NCBI RefSeq assembly: GCF_000970025.1
Contig: NZ_CP009528.1
Span: 2,467,168 to 2,531,167, forward strand
Reading direction: 5' to 3'
Length of the DNA: 64,000 nucleotides
Source of the DNA: Methanosarcina barkeri MS
Lineage (GTDB): Archaea; Halobacteriota; Methanosarcinia; Methanosarcinales; Methanosarcinaceae
Each line of letters starts with the position of its first letter. Position 1 is the first letter of the stretch. This document shows, one piece after another, positions 47,634 through 57,945 of the stretch. The notes below the pieces were generated by a model that saw only the letters and a list, made by a program, of their open reading frames with translations, searched no databases and was not told the DNA's origin. Both the position numbers and the translations under genes were made by a program.

Positions 47634-48339
47634 TATAGTACCCCCCATTCACATGAGTGTAAAGTTCTAACTTTCAATTCAATGCACTTTTTTCTCTGAT
47701 TAGTTTAGCCAGAGATATTATCTTAAAAATATTCTAGATGACCAGATCTAATTATAACTCGCAGAGGTTCCCCGTAATAATTCTATACGTCCAGAAAAAC
47801 CTCAAGTATTTACTCACGATAAAACACTATAGTGAGGTATATTTACTCAATTTTGCCGGTCTTACCATTGAAGGCCATCTAAGGTTTTTCTAATATTATC
47901 AAGCCAAAAACTGCCATAGATTTGCGACAAATCCCCCAACCTGTCACAAATACATTAACTTAGAGATTTTGCGATTTCATGCTATTGTTTTCAGTTCGTT
48001 GCGTAAGCCTTAATCTATTTTGCATTTGGATTTAGAGAATAAAAGCCTTTTTGGTTTAAAGAAAAAAACTATTATTTGAAACTTGATTGTTTATAATCCA
48101 TTATCTTATAATATTAATTATGACTGTGTTGTGTATATGACCGAAGAAAATAGTTTCAGAATTGATCCTTCGGTGTTGAGTTTTAACCTCTTGGAAACAA
48201 AGAAATTGATACTTAAAGAGATCCAGAAAGGAGCTTCTTTGGTTCTTCAGATTGCGACTACTGTTTAAATTTCTGAATGGATAACTTACAAAACCATTTT
48301 CGGAATCTCAAAGCAATGGAATATAGTCTACTGGGACAA
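47634..48339. other. Long AT-rich region upstream of pgk
   Basis: About 700 bp with the pgk promoter. A plus-strand frame at 48137-48268 (TEENSFRIDPSVLSFNLLE) has ATG but no ribosome-binding site; it may be a gene fragment. Nothing else is recognised. Confidence 0.4.
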
Positions 48340-48342
48340 TAG

Positions 48343-48472
48343 GAGCTGATCCCAAAACTCAAAATTGCTTCTCTGAATCATGTATTTTGAATAATCAATC
48401 AAGTTTCTGATCATGAAAACAATCCTGAAAATTCTTGATGATTGAGGACTAAATGGTTTTTGGGATAGGCTC
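48343..48472. mobile_element. 130-bp MITE with TAG target duplication
   Basis: Ends are inverted repeats: GAGCTGATCCCAAAAC at the left, and the complement of GAGCCTATCCCAAAAA at the right. It is flanked by a 3-bp duplication TAG (48340-48342 and 48473-48475). TIR style and TNA-type duplication fit the IS5/IS1031 group. No coding capacity. A related solo end occurs at 320-354. Confidence 0.78.
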
Positions 48473-48673
48473 TAGGTATACTATAAAGGATGTGCGAAGA
48501 ACCGCATAAATTTGATCTAACTTCTCAAGAGGTAAGTTGTAACTAAACAATAACTTGTTCCTTTCCCCATAATTGAAAACAAATTTTAAAGAAGAATCTC
48601 TGTTTCCAAAAGTTTGCTTATATATGTACTATGTTCTTCGGTCTGGTTTTGTCGCAAAATAGGATTTAATACA

Positions 48674-48760
48674 TTATCTGCCTAGAAGTATAAGACCGAT
48701 AATAAAAATTACAAGGCACAGTACTATAAAATATGTAATAACTTTAACTAACTTTTCCAT
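48674..48760 (-). CDS. 28-residue single-helix membrane peptide
   Basis: ATG 48760 is preceded seven bases upstream by a near-perfect Shine-Dalgarno, AGAGGTGA. The peptide is MEKLVKVITY followed by FIVLCLVIFIIGLILLGR: a short basic start, then one strong membrane helix, then an arginine and TAA. The quality of the ribosome-binding site and clean helix argue for a real small protein. Function unknown. Confidence 0.6.
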   Translation of the reverse strand: MEKLVKVITYFIVLCLVIFIIGLILLGR

Positions 48761-49320
48761 AATCAATTCACCTCTTTAGGGATTATTGTAGTGATATTCA
48801 CAGATTAACATATAATTGCTTTGAGGATTCGATTTATTGCTTTCGTAAAACTTACCTTAACTTATTATGCTTGAATATGTTTATGCCATTAACCAACACA
48901 CTGGCACCATATAATCACATATTTAAATATCATAAACACTAAATATACTTAATTATTTTATTTGTTTAATTATAATAATAAACTATTTTGTAAATAAAAA
49001 ATACCTTGTAATGTTTTGTTTTGACGGCATGAATACTACATAATTTGTGAAGAAGTGTGGTTTACGATATTTAAGTGACTCTCAAGCTCAAGGTTCTATA
49101 ATTTAAAAAAACAATGTATATATTTTCAAGCATGTGTTCAATTAATAAATATCTTTATCTACTATTTTTTAAATTTAGTAATATTGTTATACTGAGAAAT
49201 CATTTAATTTTTATGCATTAGATATTTTTTTTAGATTAAAGAGATACTCTCGCTTGTGAGCGGTCATAGTGACATACTAAGTTAGGTTGTCGACGTCAAG
49301 GAGAGGAGTCTGAAGGAATT
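48761..49320. promoter_or_regulatory. 560-bp AT-rich region upstream of the histidine kinase
   Basis: The promoter region of the kinase on the plus strand and of the small membrane peptide on the minus strand. Extremely AT-rich from 48900 to 49230. Nothing else recognised. Confidence 0.4.
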
Positions 49321-51831
49321 ATGACAATAGACCTGGAGCAATTAAAGGCAACAAACTTGAATCCTGTGCTCAGTGCTGCGAGCCTTGAGTTAGCTGATAT
49401 TCTTGATGTTCCAGCGCTCAAGTCTCTTATGAATGACTTATCTCAACTTACTTACATCACCATATCCATTATTGACCTCAAAGGCAATGTCCTTATGAGC
49501 GTTGGATGGCCGGATATATGCACAAGATTCCACAGAGCCCATCCAGAGACCTGCAAGCACTGCATAGAAAGCGATACACAGCTATCACTGGGTGTTGCTC
49601 CTGGAGAGTTTAAACTTTATAAGTGTAAGAATAATATGTGGAATTTTGTGACGGGCCTGATCGTGGAAGGACAACATATCGCCAATATATTCTCAGGACA
49701 TTTCTTTTTTGAAGATGAGACTTTGGACTATGAACTTTTCCGATCCCAGGCTAGAAAATATGGCTTCAATGAAGAGGAATATATAAAGGCGCTCGAAAAA
49801 GTTCCACGGTTAAGCAGAGAAACTGTGAACAAAAATATGTCCTTCCTTATGAAACTTGCCAACATGATCTCACAACTAAGTCACAGTAACTTCAAGCTTT
49901 CTCAAGCATTGGAGGAACGTGATATCCTTGTGGATGAGCTAAAGAAAAATAAGGAAGATCTCGATCACGCTCAAGCGGTTGGTAATTTAGGAAGCTGGCG
50001 TCTGGACGTACGTAAAAAAGAATTAACATGGTCTGATGAAAATTACCGTATCTTTGGTATCCCAAAAGACACTCACTTGACTTATGAAACCTTCTTTTCT
50101 AAAGTCCATCCGGATGACAGAAAATATGTCAAGAAAGAATGGATAGCGCAATTAAAGGGTGAACCATATAGTATAGAACATCGGATTATCGTAGACGGTA
50201 AGGTTAAGTGGATTCGTAAGAAGGCATATTTTGAATTCGACAAAAATGGAGAGATTATTGGCGGCTTCGGTATAACGCAGGATATAACTAAGCGCAAAAA
50301 AGCAGAACAAGATCTTAAAAGAGCGCATGATAGCTTAGAAGCAAAAGTTAAAGAACGTACAGATGAACTTGAAAAGGCTTATGAATCATTGATGGAAGAA
50401 AAGAGAAGGCTTTCTGAAGCCCAAAAAATAGCTCATATTGGAAATTGGGATTGGAATCTTGCAACTAATGAAATGTACTGGTCTGATGAGATGTGTCGTA
50501 TTTTTGGGTGTGTTCCCCAAAAAGTGGTTCATAAGTACAGTGAACTTTTTAACTTTATACATCCCGAAGATCAAAGTTACGTGCATAACACTGTTAAAAG
50601 TACTTTACATAGAAAGTTCTTTAGCATTGATCACAGGATTGTCTCATCTGATGGGACAGATCGCGTAGTCCACTCACATGGCGAAGTTGTTTTTGATGAG
50701 AACAAAAAACCAATTCTTCTGAGAGGAACTATTCAGGATATTACAGATAGCAAGAAAACAGAAGAGAAGATCAGGACATTAGCCGATGTTGTGGAATCAT
50801 CAAATGATGCTATTATAACTGAGACCTTAGATGGTATTATTGCAAGCTGGAATAAAGCCGCAGAGCAGATTTATGGTTATTCGGCTGAAGAGATTCTGGG
50901 GAAAAATATCTCAATCCTTGAACCAGAGAATCTTAAAGGCGAAATAAAAAAGTTTATTGAAATAGTTAAACAGGGAGAAAAAATCCAGCGTTACAAAACT
51001 TTACGGCTAAAAAAAGGTGGTAGACTAATAAATGTGTCAATAACTTATTCTCCAGTTTTTGACGCTTCTGGAAAGCTGAAGGCTGTCTCAGCTATTAGCA
51101 GAGACATTACTGAGCAAGTCAATGCGGAAAAACTTCTGGCAAAAGCCGAAGATGCCCGAAAAAAAGAAATCCATCATAGAATTAAAAATAATCTGCAAGT
51201 GATCTCTTCCCTTCTTGACTTACAGGCTGAAAAGTTCAGAAACAGAGAACGTGCTGAGAATGAAGAAGTTCTTAACGCTTTCATAGAAAGCCAGGACAGA
51301 GTAATGTCAATTGCTCTTATCCACGAAGAGCTGCATGAAGGCAGAGGAAACGATATACTAAACTTCTCTTCGTATATTAAAAGGCTTGTTGAAAATCTGT
51401 TCCATACCTATAAACTTGGAAATGTCAACACGAGCCTGAACATTGAACTGGAAGAAAACATTTTCTTCGATATGGATATTGCCGTCCCGTTGGGAATAAT
51501 CATTAATGAACTTGTTTCAAATTCCCTTAAGTACGCATTTTTAGGCAGAGATAACGGGAAAATTCAAATCAAACTTCACAAAAAATGCTCTATAAAACAC
51601 GTAAACAACGAACAAGGAAATACAAAAGAAAGTTATAACGGCACTGATTTCGTATTAACAGTCTCGGATAATGGGATTGGTGTTCCTGATGAGTTTAATT
51701 TAGAAGACTCCAATTCTCTTGGCTTACAGTTAGTGGAAACCCTGGTAGATCAATTAGAAGGTGAAATTGAGTTAAAAAGAGATTCTGGAACTGAATTCTG
51801 TATAAGATTTGCGGTACCAGTACAAAATTGA
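49321..51831 (+). CDS. PocR-PAS-PAS-PAS histidine kinase (HisKA_2 type)
   Basis: A soluble 836-residue sensor kinase without membrane helices. An N-terminal PocR domain (about residues 25-190) has conserved cysteines (C61, and CKHC near 76-79) and HFFFED. Three PAS domains follow (about 220-330, 355-475 and 480-600: NDAIITETLDGIIASWNKAA). The kinase core has phospho-acceptor EIHHRIKNNLQ (H618/H619), N box NELVSNSLKYAF, G1 DNGIGVP and G2 SLGLQLVETL. PocR domains bind small hydrocarbon-type ligands. No response regulator is adjacent. Confidence 0.92.
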   Translation: MTIDLEQLKATNLNPVLSAASLELADILDVPALKSLMNDLSQLTYITISIIDLKGNVLMSVGWPDICTRFHRAHPETCKHCIESDTQLSLGVAPGEFKLYKCKNNMWNFVTGLIVEGQHIANIFSGHFFFEDETLDYELFRSQARKYGFNEEEYIKALEKVPRLSRETVNKNMSFLMKLANMISQLSHSNFKLSQALEERDILVDELKKNKEDLDHAQAVGNLGSWRLDVRKKELTWSDENYRIFGIPKDTHLTYETFFSKVHPDDRKYVKKEWIAQLKGEPYSIEHRIIVDGKVKWIRKKAYFEFDKNGEIIGGFGITQDITKRKKAEQDLKRAHDSLEAKVKERTDELEKAYESLMEEKRRLSEAQKIAHIGNWDWNLATNEMYWSDEMCRIFGCVPQKVVHKYSELFNFIHPEDQSYVHNTVKSTLHRKFFSIDHRIVSSDGTDRVVHSHGEVVFDENKKPILLRGTIQDITDSKKTEEKIRTLADVVESSNDAIITETLDGIIASWNKAAEQIYGYSAEEILGKNISILEPENLKGEIKKFIEIVKQGEKIQRYKTLRLKKGGRLINVSITYSPVFDASGKLKAVSAISRDITEQVNAEKLLAKAEDARKKEIHHRIKNNLQVISSLLDLQAEKFRNRERAENEEVLNAFIESQDRVMSIALIHEELHEGRGNDILNFSSYIKRLVENLFHTYKLGNVNTSLNIELEENIFFDMDIAVPLGIIINELVSNSLKYAFLGRDNGKIQIKLHKKCSIKHVNNEQGNTKESYNGTDFVLTVSDNGIGVPDEFNLEDSNSLGLQLVETLVDQLEGEIELKRDSGTEFCIRFAVPVQN

Positions 51832-51941
51832 AAAATAGTAAAATCGAATTTTCACACAATGCTCAGTTTACGAAACTGGATCTTTTGTAAACTTAAGTAT
51901 CCGAATTTCAATGATTTCTTGAGTTTGGGTCCTGTCGGAAT

Positions 51942-53294
51942 TCATAGCATATAGCGAATATCTAAACATGTAGTAGGATAGGTAAATACCAGCTTTTTTA
52001 TGTCCGACGCCTTGAGTCCAAGCCGTATTACAGCAGCGAAAATATTGATAGCTTCTTCAGCATTTGGACCCAGGATATAAGCTTCCACTATACGGTCATT
52101 TGTTTCATCAATAATTACTTTTGAAGCTGCAAACTCCATTCCTGCTTTTCGGGTTGTGTACCAGTTGCTTCTGTCCTGGTAAATCACTTTATATTTGTCA
52201 CTGTCTTTAGCATTACTGGTTTCTACTGAAGCCAGGATAGGTATTGCATGAACTACACTTGGAATACCTGTATAATCCACTTCGACACTATTCTCATTAA
52301 GGATGTTAGCTGCTGCAACTTCTCCTTGAAGAGCTGCTACAGAAGTAAGTTTCATACCTTCTGATACACAATCTCCACCTGCATAGACTCGAGGGTTTGA
52401 GGTCCTCATGTACTTATCAACTACAATAGCTCCCTTTTCAATCTTAATCCCAGCTTTTTCGAGATGAAGCTCCTCTATCTTCGGGACGCGACCTGCTCCA
52501 TGAATTACCATATCCGCACGGAAGCTCCGGGTTTCTGACTCGATTCCTGATTTAGATCCAGTTCTAACCAGAAAACCATTAGCATCTTTTTCGATCGAGT
52601 CTACTGGTTTATTCATAAGAATCTTAATTCCTGCGGCTTCGGTCTCTTTAATAAGCAAATCTACCATGTCAGCATCAGAGTGCCTCAGGAGCCTTTCACT
52701 TCTGTGCAGAATTGTAACCTCCGACATGGCTCTTCGTGCAACATGAGCGAACTCCAAGGAGATATGACAGTCTCCGATGAAGATAATTCTTTCAGGGAGC
52801 TTTTCGGTCTTCATAAACTCTTCACTTGTGGTAACATACTCTTCTCCGGAAATGTTGAGTTTTCTAAGCTTTGAACCTGTAGCAAGAAAAATATGTTCCC
52901 CTTTAAGTTTGTCTTCTCCAACAACTACTGTGTTTTGATTTTCAAAATAAGTTTTCCCGTGGTATGTATTGATTCCCATTTCAACAAAATAGCTCTCAAT
53001 TCTTCCAGGACATTCTTCAGTAGCTTTCTTCTTGAATTCGAGAAGAGAAGACCAGTTAATCTTTATAGAACGATTTGTCCCCATACCTTTACCTATCAAT
53101 CGATTGTTTGAATCAATTATCTCGGCGAGATCCGTAAACATTTTTTTAGTATCACAGCCTCTGGGAGGAGATATTCCTCCCTACTCTTTCGAGTCAATAA
53201 TTGCTGTTTTTAATCCTGAATGTGCCACATTATCTGCAAAAGTTCTGCCCGAGGTTCCAGTTCCAATAATTACAATATTATAGTTCTTTTCCAT
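51942..53294 (-). CDS. Flavoprotein disulfide reductase with an in-frame TAG
   Basis: Read from ATG 53294 (behind GGGGGA), the frame starts with an FAD-binding NIVIIGTGTSGRTFADNVA. It meets TAG at codon 38 (53181-53183), then continues GGISPPRGCDTKK and on to 51942, 450 codons in all. Later motifs are IFLATGS, the NAD-binding IIFIGDCHISLEFAHVA and VYAGGDCVSEG. The TAG falls where relatives have Tyr in a YGGTC-type motif, and the first redox cysteine is replaced by Ser. It is either a pyrrolysine protein or an amber pseudogene. The frame after TAG can restart at 53141 but would lack the FAD motif. Confidence 0.7.
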
Positions 53295-53561
53295 AATGTC
53301 CCCCGTCTTCTATGTTCTCTCTTCTCCTAGTCCACGTGCTTTCCGAAAAAAATAGTAAAAAGCTATCCTCTATGCAAATTTATATTGAATTTATTATATT
53401 AAAAGATGGTTAATTAACAAGCTTTCCCGAAACTCAATATTTGATTTATGAATCTCGTATCTGAAACAGTAAATCTCGTATCTGATCTGAAAAGAGATCC
53501 TGAAAACTCTAATGATTTAAAATAAAACAGGTTTATAGAATATTCATGACAAAAATAGAGC

Positions 53562-53615
53562 AAGGAGTGAAAATCAAAGCCCTGTGCGCCCTTGGATTTC
53601 CCTGGAAGAAGTAAA
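53562..53615 (+). pseudogene. Fragment of a second MerR regulator
   Basis: About 54 bases (GCAAGGAGTGAAAATCAAAG onward) closely match 53858-53910 inside the intact MerR gene and would encode GVKIKALCALGFPWKK. It is a leftover of a tandem paralogue. Confidence 0.65.
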
Positions 53616-53705
53616 TACTCTTTTTACCATCTTAACGCGGAAGTCTCCCCCGGGGAAAAGTAAGGTTGTTTATCTAATTTCAGGATAATTACTGGATTGA
53701 GCAAG

Positions 53706-54560
53706 ATGTCAGTAGATCAGATTCCAATCGGTAAGTTTTCTTTCATGACTCGTCTCTCGCAAAAAGCACTCAGGCTCTATGACCGGAAAGGGCTGCTTGT
53801 TCCGGAAGCAAAGGACCCTTTTACGGGATACAGGTACTATACCGTTTCCCAGCTGGAACAAGGGATGAAAATTAAAACTCTGTGCTTCCTCGGATTTTCA
53901 CTGGAAGAAATTTCCCTGTTTCTGGATGCGGAAAGCAAAGGAGACTTCGAGTACATAGGAACAGGCTTCAGGAAGAGACTTGCGCAAACTCGACTGGAAA
54001 TCGGACAGCTGCAAAGGATCGAAGGGATCTTGCAGGGCGCCTGCAAACACAATGGAAAAGTTATGGAGTTATTCAAAATGTCTGTTACAGAACCCGTTAT
54101 AAAAGAAATACCCGAGATGCGAGTAATAAGCAAGCGTGAAAAAGGAACTTTTGTGGCAACTATTGGAAAACTTATAGGCGAAATCTGCACAAGCGTCGGC
54201 AGCCCTGAAAACCAGCGAAACCGTGTAAAAGTTACAGGGCCTGTTATGTTCCTCTGCCACGACGAAGAATACAAAGAAATCGGGGCTGATATCGAGATTG
54301 CCATGCCTGTATCTGGCAGGATCTCAGTCGAAGACCCGAAAATGGAAGTGAAAACCCTGCCTGCCATAAGAGCTATCTCAGTGGTCTACCGAGGTCCTTA
54401 TCCGGGAGTCGAAGCCGGTTACAACCAGATTTTCTCGTATGCAAAGGAGAATAACCTGGAAACCTTGAGCCCTGACAGAGAATTGTATTTCAATAACCCT
54501 GAAGAAGTTTCTGAAGAAGAGCTTATGACTGAAATTCAGGTCCCGATAAAGGAGAAGTAA
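53706..54560 (+). CDS. MerR-family regulator with GyrI-like ligand-binding domain
   Basis: A BmrR-type transcription regulator. An N-terminal winged HTH (GKFSFMTRLSQKALRLYDRK, GYRYYTVSQLEQGMKIKTL) and a coiled-coil linker (about residues 75-110) precede a C-terminal GyrI-like domain. That domain ends AGYNQIFSYAKENNLE and ELMTEIQVPIKEK. I chose ATG 53706 (284 residues); TTG 53697 is also in frame. It probably senses a small aromatic or cationic ligand. A second partial copy of its tail lies at 57946-58104. Confidence 0.88.
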   Translation: MSVDQIPIGKFSFMTRLSQKALRLYDRKGLLVPEAKDPFTGYRYYTVSQLEQGMKIKTLCFLGFSLEEISLFLDAESKGDFEYIGTGFRKRLAQTRLEIGQLQRIEGILQGACKHNGKVMELFKMSVTEPVIKEIPEMRVISKREKGTFVATIGKLIGEICTSVGSPENQRNRVKVTGPVMFLCHDEEYKEIGADIEIAMPVSGRISVEDPKMEVKTLPAIRAISVVYRGPYPGVEAGYNQIFSYAKENNLETLSPDRELYFNNPEEVSEEELMTEIQVPIKEK

Positions 54561-54641
54561 TTTATTCCTTGCTCCAGCTCTCTGGAGCAGTTCTTTTTTC
54601 CAAAAGGGTACTGTTTTCCAGAAGCATAATTGCATAATTTT

Positions 54642-56288
54642 ATGGCTTATTACCAGAAAAATTTCATGAAAAACTTAATGATATCTTCTGGTGTTATGAT
54701 AAATATGTATGAAGTTAATTGCGAAACTTGTGGAAGAGAGTTATTCATCAGTAAAATTTTTGAAAATTCATATGCTTATTGGTGTCCTTTTTGTTTTGGT
54801 TTAAATCCTTTAGAAATAAACGAAGCAATAAATGTATGTGAAAACTACATAACAGAAACTCGAGAAAACGCACTAGCAGTTGCACGAACCTTTTCCAAAA
54901 GTGCTTTGCTCTTTGCAGCTCTTAATTCAAGAGAGATGGAATCAAGAAACATAAGTAAGATGGAAAATAACCACGTCCAAAATATCTTATGGTCTAGTCT
55001 TATAATAAGAGATTGCATTAAAGGCAATTATAACAATAGATCGTCAAAACAGTTCACGGCACAAAACCTTTCTGAATTATTTCGATATTATGCATGTATA
55101 ATTCAATCCGAGAATCTTTTAGTTAAAGTAAAAGAAGGGCACTTTTGTCTTTTTGAAGTGGATTCAACGACAACACTTGACTATGTTCATAAAACCATCG
55201 AGACCGAAGGTAAAACGTATGTGGCTTTTCCTACTCAGCAATGGCGGTATTATTTAGAAATGCTAAAAACAATCCAAATGGGTCCTGACGAAACATTTGA
55301 CCAAATTAAGGATAAAACAAGCACTAAGTAGAGAAATATCTCAAAGAGAAGAAATCCATAGAATTCAAAATAGAACGTGCTGGAAAAAAGGCTAAAGAAA
55401 AGTGGAAAAAAAAGCTATTAAATATTGAAAAGTCATTTAGATCAGAATCGTTTGAAATAATTTACAACTCATTTCACAGTGTTTACTATAATAAAGATTT
55501 TTTTCTTTTGAAGAGATAGGCAAAAATGCGAAGATTATCGACTTTATTGATTTGATTATCGAAGCAAGCATTCAGGAAATTAAAAGTTTATCCGAAAGAT
55601 TAGGAGAGGAACAATTTCTTTATGAAATAGAAATTGGCAAATTTAAAAATTTATGTGATTCAAAAGGCTTAGATTTCATTGAAATACGGAGAATTTTAAT
55701 TTCTTCTGAAGACGATTATAAGGAATTCCCCTTGCTTGTAGAGTACGAAAATAAAATATTAGTTTGTCCTGAAACTCTTCTTTTTATCATAAGTTTAATA
55801 AAATTTGGTACAGACAAAGAAAGTTTCAAATCGAATTCGTATTTATTAGGCAACGATTTTGAAAATGACGTTAAAGCAATTTTTGAATCAAACGGTTTTA
55901 GTTTGAAACATCCCGTATATAAACACGAACTAGTCAGGCAAAAAATTGAGTTCGAAAAAGAAGGGAAACCAGCTAAGCGGGAAATAGATTTAATACCATA
56001 TGACGACGAATTATTACTTGTAGTCGAATGTAAGAGAAATTCGTTCAAGCCAGGATATATTTAAATCTTAAAGACAAAAACGAATCTCTGCTAAGAGGTA
56101 TTAAGGATGAAATTGACAATAAACACATAGATAGAGTGACATACTTCCAAGAAAAACAAAACGAATTCGGCTTTAAAAATCATAGAAAAGTTAAAGGCTT
56201 GTTAATAACGTTGATAAAAGAAGATATTGAATCTTATAGAGATATAGACATAGTTCCTCTTTGCGATTTGGAAATGTATTTAAAGTAA
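54642..56288 (+). pseudogene. Decayed zinc-ribbon / PD-(D/E)XK nuclease-like gene
   Basis: The first part, to TAG at 55331, has a zinc ribbon (CETCGRELF and YWCPFC, a CxxC-CxxC pair) and a helical middle. Further coding pieces follow in shifted frames: KQALSREISQREEIHRIQN, IERAGKKAKEKWKKKLLNIE, then 55502-56064 ending in REIDLIPYDDELLLVVECKR, and a last piece NLKDKNESLLRGIKDEIDNK to 56288. EIDLIP..VECK is the catalytic pattern of PD-(D/E)XK nucleases. At least four frameshifts separate what looks like one protein of about 545 residues. Confidence 0.65.
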
Positions 56289-56639
56289 AGTTCTTAACTC
56301 ACTATATGTTTTAATATGTTTCACTTATGGGTGGGTATCAAGGATTATGTAATAATAACCTTATAAGTTGAAAACTAGCATTGGATCAATCCCTATTTCA
56401 AAAAGAGATGGGGATGAATTACTTAGTACCCGCGACGAAATAACCTATGCAACTTATAATTAATTGTAACTTTGATTGACGACCGTGATAGTGAAAATCA
56501 AAGCGTCCAATTGGAAATCTGCGTAGTTTATTCTGAGACGGGACCTTAGTATTAGAAAGATTAAAAAGATAAGGAAAAAGGGAATAAATCCCTCCTCATA
56601 GAATCAAAAGCTTGTAATCTTTACATCAAACTCTTTTTT
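56289..56639. other. Intergenic region, no gene seen
   Basis: An AT-rich stretch between the decayed nuclease gene and the small minus-strand ORF. Nothing recognised. Confidence 0.4.
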
Positions 56640-56795
56640 CTATTTTATCCTAACATTTTTATATTTTGTTTTTTGCAATCCCATTATTTTACCTGTCACA
56701 GCATCAAATTTAACCCATAGACCCGTTTTTGGATTAAATGCTTGGAACCGATCTTTTATGGCGCCAACTCTTCCATCGCCTTTATTTGTTGCTAT
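56640..56795 (-). CDS. Small KGDGR-type protein with a non-standard start
   Basis: A 51-codon frame reads ATNKGDGRVGAIKDRFQAFN, then PKTGLWVKFDAVTGKIMGLQ, and ends KNVRIK. This is the pattern of a widespread family of small basic proteins of unknown function (KGDGRRGAVKGRSQVYNPKTG-like). The codon where ATG is expected is ATA (56793-56795), six bases after a GGGGGG ribosome-binding site. The ATG has probably mutated, so expression is doubtful. Confidence 0.55.
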   Translation of the reverse strand: MATNKGDGRVGAIKDRFQAFNPKTGLWVKFDAVTGKIMGLQKTKYKNVRIK

Positions 56796-56924
56796 ATAAA
56801 TCCCCCCTTAGTTTAAAAAGATAATAAATAAACTGTATGCATATCATTTAATAGTTTTGGATGTATAGTTGAAAACCTAGAAAGCACTTAGATCGTGGCT
56901 TGTGTGCAAATGTTAATATTTATC

Positions 56925-56945
56925 AAAAACTATTTAAATATATAA
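56925..56945 (+). promoter_or_regulatory. TATA-like element before the transglutaminase-like gene
   Basis: The AT-rich block CTATTTAAATATATAATTC fits an archaeal TATA box and lies 55-75 bases upstream of the ATG at 57001. Confidence 0.4.
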
Positions 56946-57000
56946 TTCGGTTTCAAAATTATTTTACATTGTGGTAAATATATTTATGGGGTGGTGTATT

Positions 57001-57924
57001 ATGACAGTTTATTGGAATTGGAAATTAACAAGGGACGGCGCTATACGATTCGGCCTAATGTTAATGGTATTTTCAATTGTCTATCAAAATGTCGCATGGC
57101 TAAACTCTAAATTTTTACCACAACTACCTGTTGGTTACATTCTGCTTATTTATTTTGGAATTTTTATTATTCGACATGTGTACCGAGTTTTAAAGTGGTA
57201 TTCTGTTTGGTTTAAGTATGGCACAAGACAAAAACTCGAAAATTTTATTGTGCATCTTTGTATATATTTTATTGTAATTTCAGTTGCATTATCTGTACCT
57301 AATTTGAATATGCCTAGGCTAGCTGCAGCAATAACAGCTACGAATGAAAGTAATAAAATACCAGTGTTTGAATCTGAAGTACCCGATCTAAACTCAATAA
57401 TTACTGATTCCAAGGACTTTGATCTAATAGAAAAGAATGAAACAAGAATTACATCTTCTACACTCTGGATTAACTATAATACGTATGCTATCGGTGGAGA
57501 TGGACATATAATCAAATTGAAGCAAAATTCTAGTGCAAAAAACCCAACGTATCAAGAGGTTCTTAACTTCTTACAAACAGATCAGACCGACAAATGCAAT
57601 TATGTTTTAGATAAATTTGTATGTGCTGATTTTGCAGAGCAAGTTCAAAACAATGCCGAAATCGCGGGCTATAACTGTGCATATGTGGATATCAGTTTTA
57701 CTGATAATGCTGGTCATGCGTGTAATGCATTTAATACAACAGACCGTGGGTTGATCTTCATTGACTGCACTAACAGTCTTGAGGGTGGTGGACCATATAA
57801 TGGAGACTGTATTGTTAATATTGTCAAGGGTAGTATATATAAGCCGCAATACCTGTTTAATAGCGGCGGATGGTATAACTTACCAATGGGGACTGTTAAA
57901 TCTTATACCGTGTACTGGGATTAA
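57001..57924 (+). CDS. Membrane protein with extracytoplasmic transglutaminase-like domain
   Basis: A 307-residue protein with three N-terminal membrane helices (about residues 16-34, 43-62 and 80-98). An outside domain follows, with Cys in KFVCADFAEQVQNNAE, His in NAGHACNAFNT and Asp in GLIFIDCTN, spaced as in transglutaminase/papain-like catalytic triads. ATG 57001 is preceded by GGGGTGG; a GTG at 56971 is a weaker alternative. It may be a cysteine peptidase or crosslinking enzyme acting at the cell surface; substrate unknown. Confidence 0.65.
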   Translation: MTVYWNWKLTRDGAIRFGLMLMVFSIVYQNVAWLNSKFLPQLPVGYILLIYFGIFIIRHVYRVLKWYSVWFKYGTRQKLENFIVHLCIYFIVISVALSVPNLNMPRLAAAITATNESNKIPVFESEVPDLNSIITDSKDFDLIEKNETRITSSTLWINYNTYAIGGDGHIIKLKQNSSAKNPTYQEVLNFLQTDQTDKCNYVLDKFVCADFAEQVQNNAEIAGYNCAYVDISFTDNAGHACNAFNTTDRGLIFIDCTNSLEGGGPYNGDCIVNIVKGSIYKPQYLFNSGGWYNLPMGTVKSYTVYWD

Positions 57925-57945
57925 ATATGTATCAAGGAACTATAT

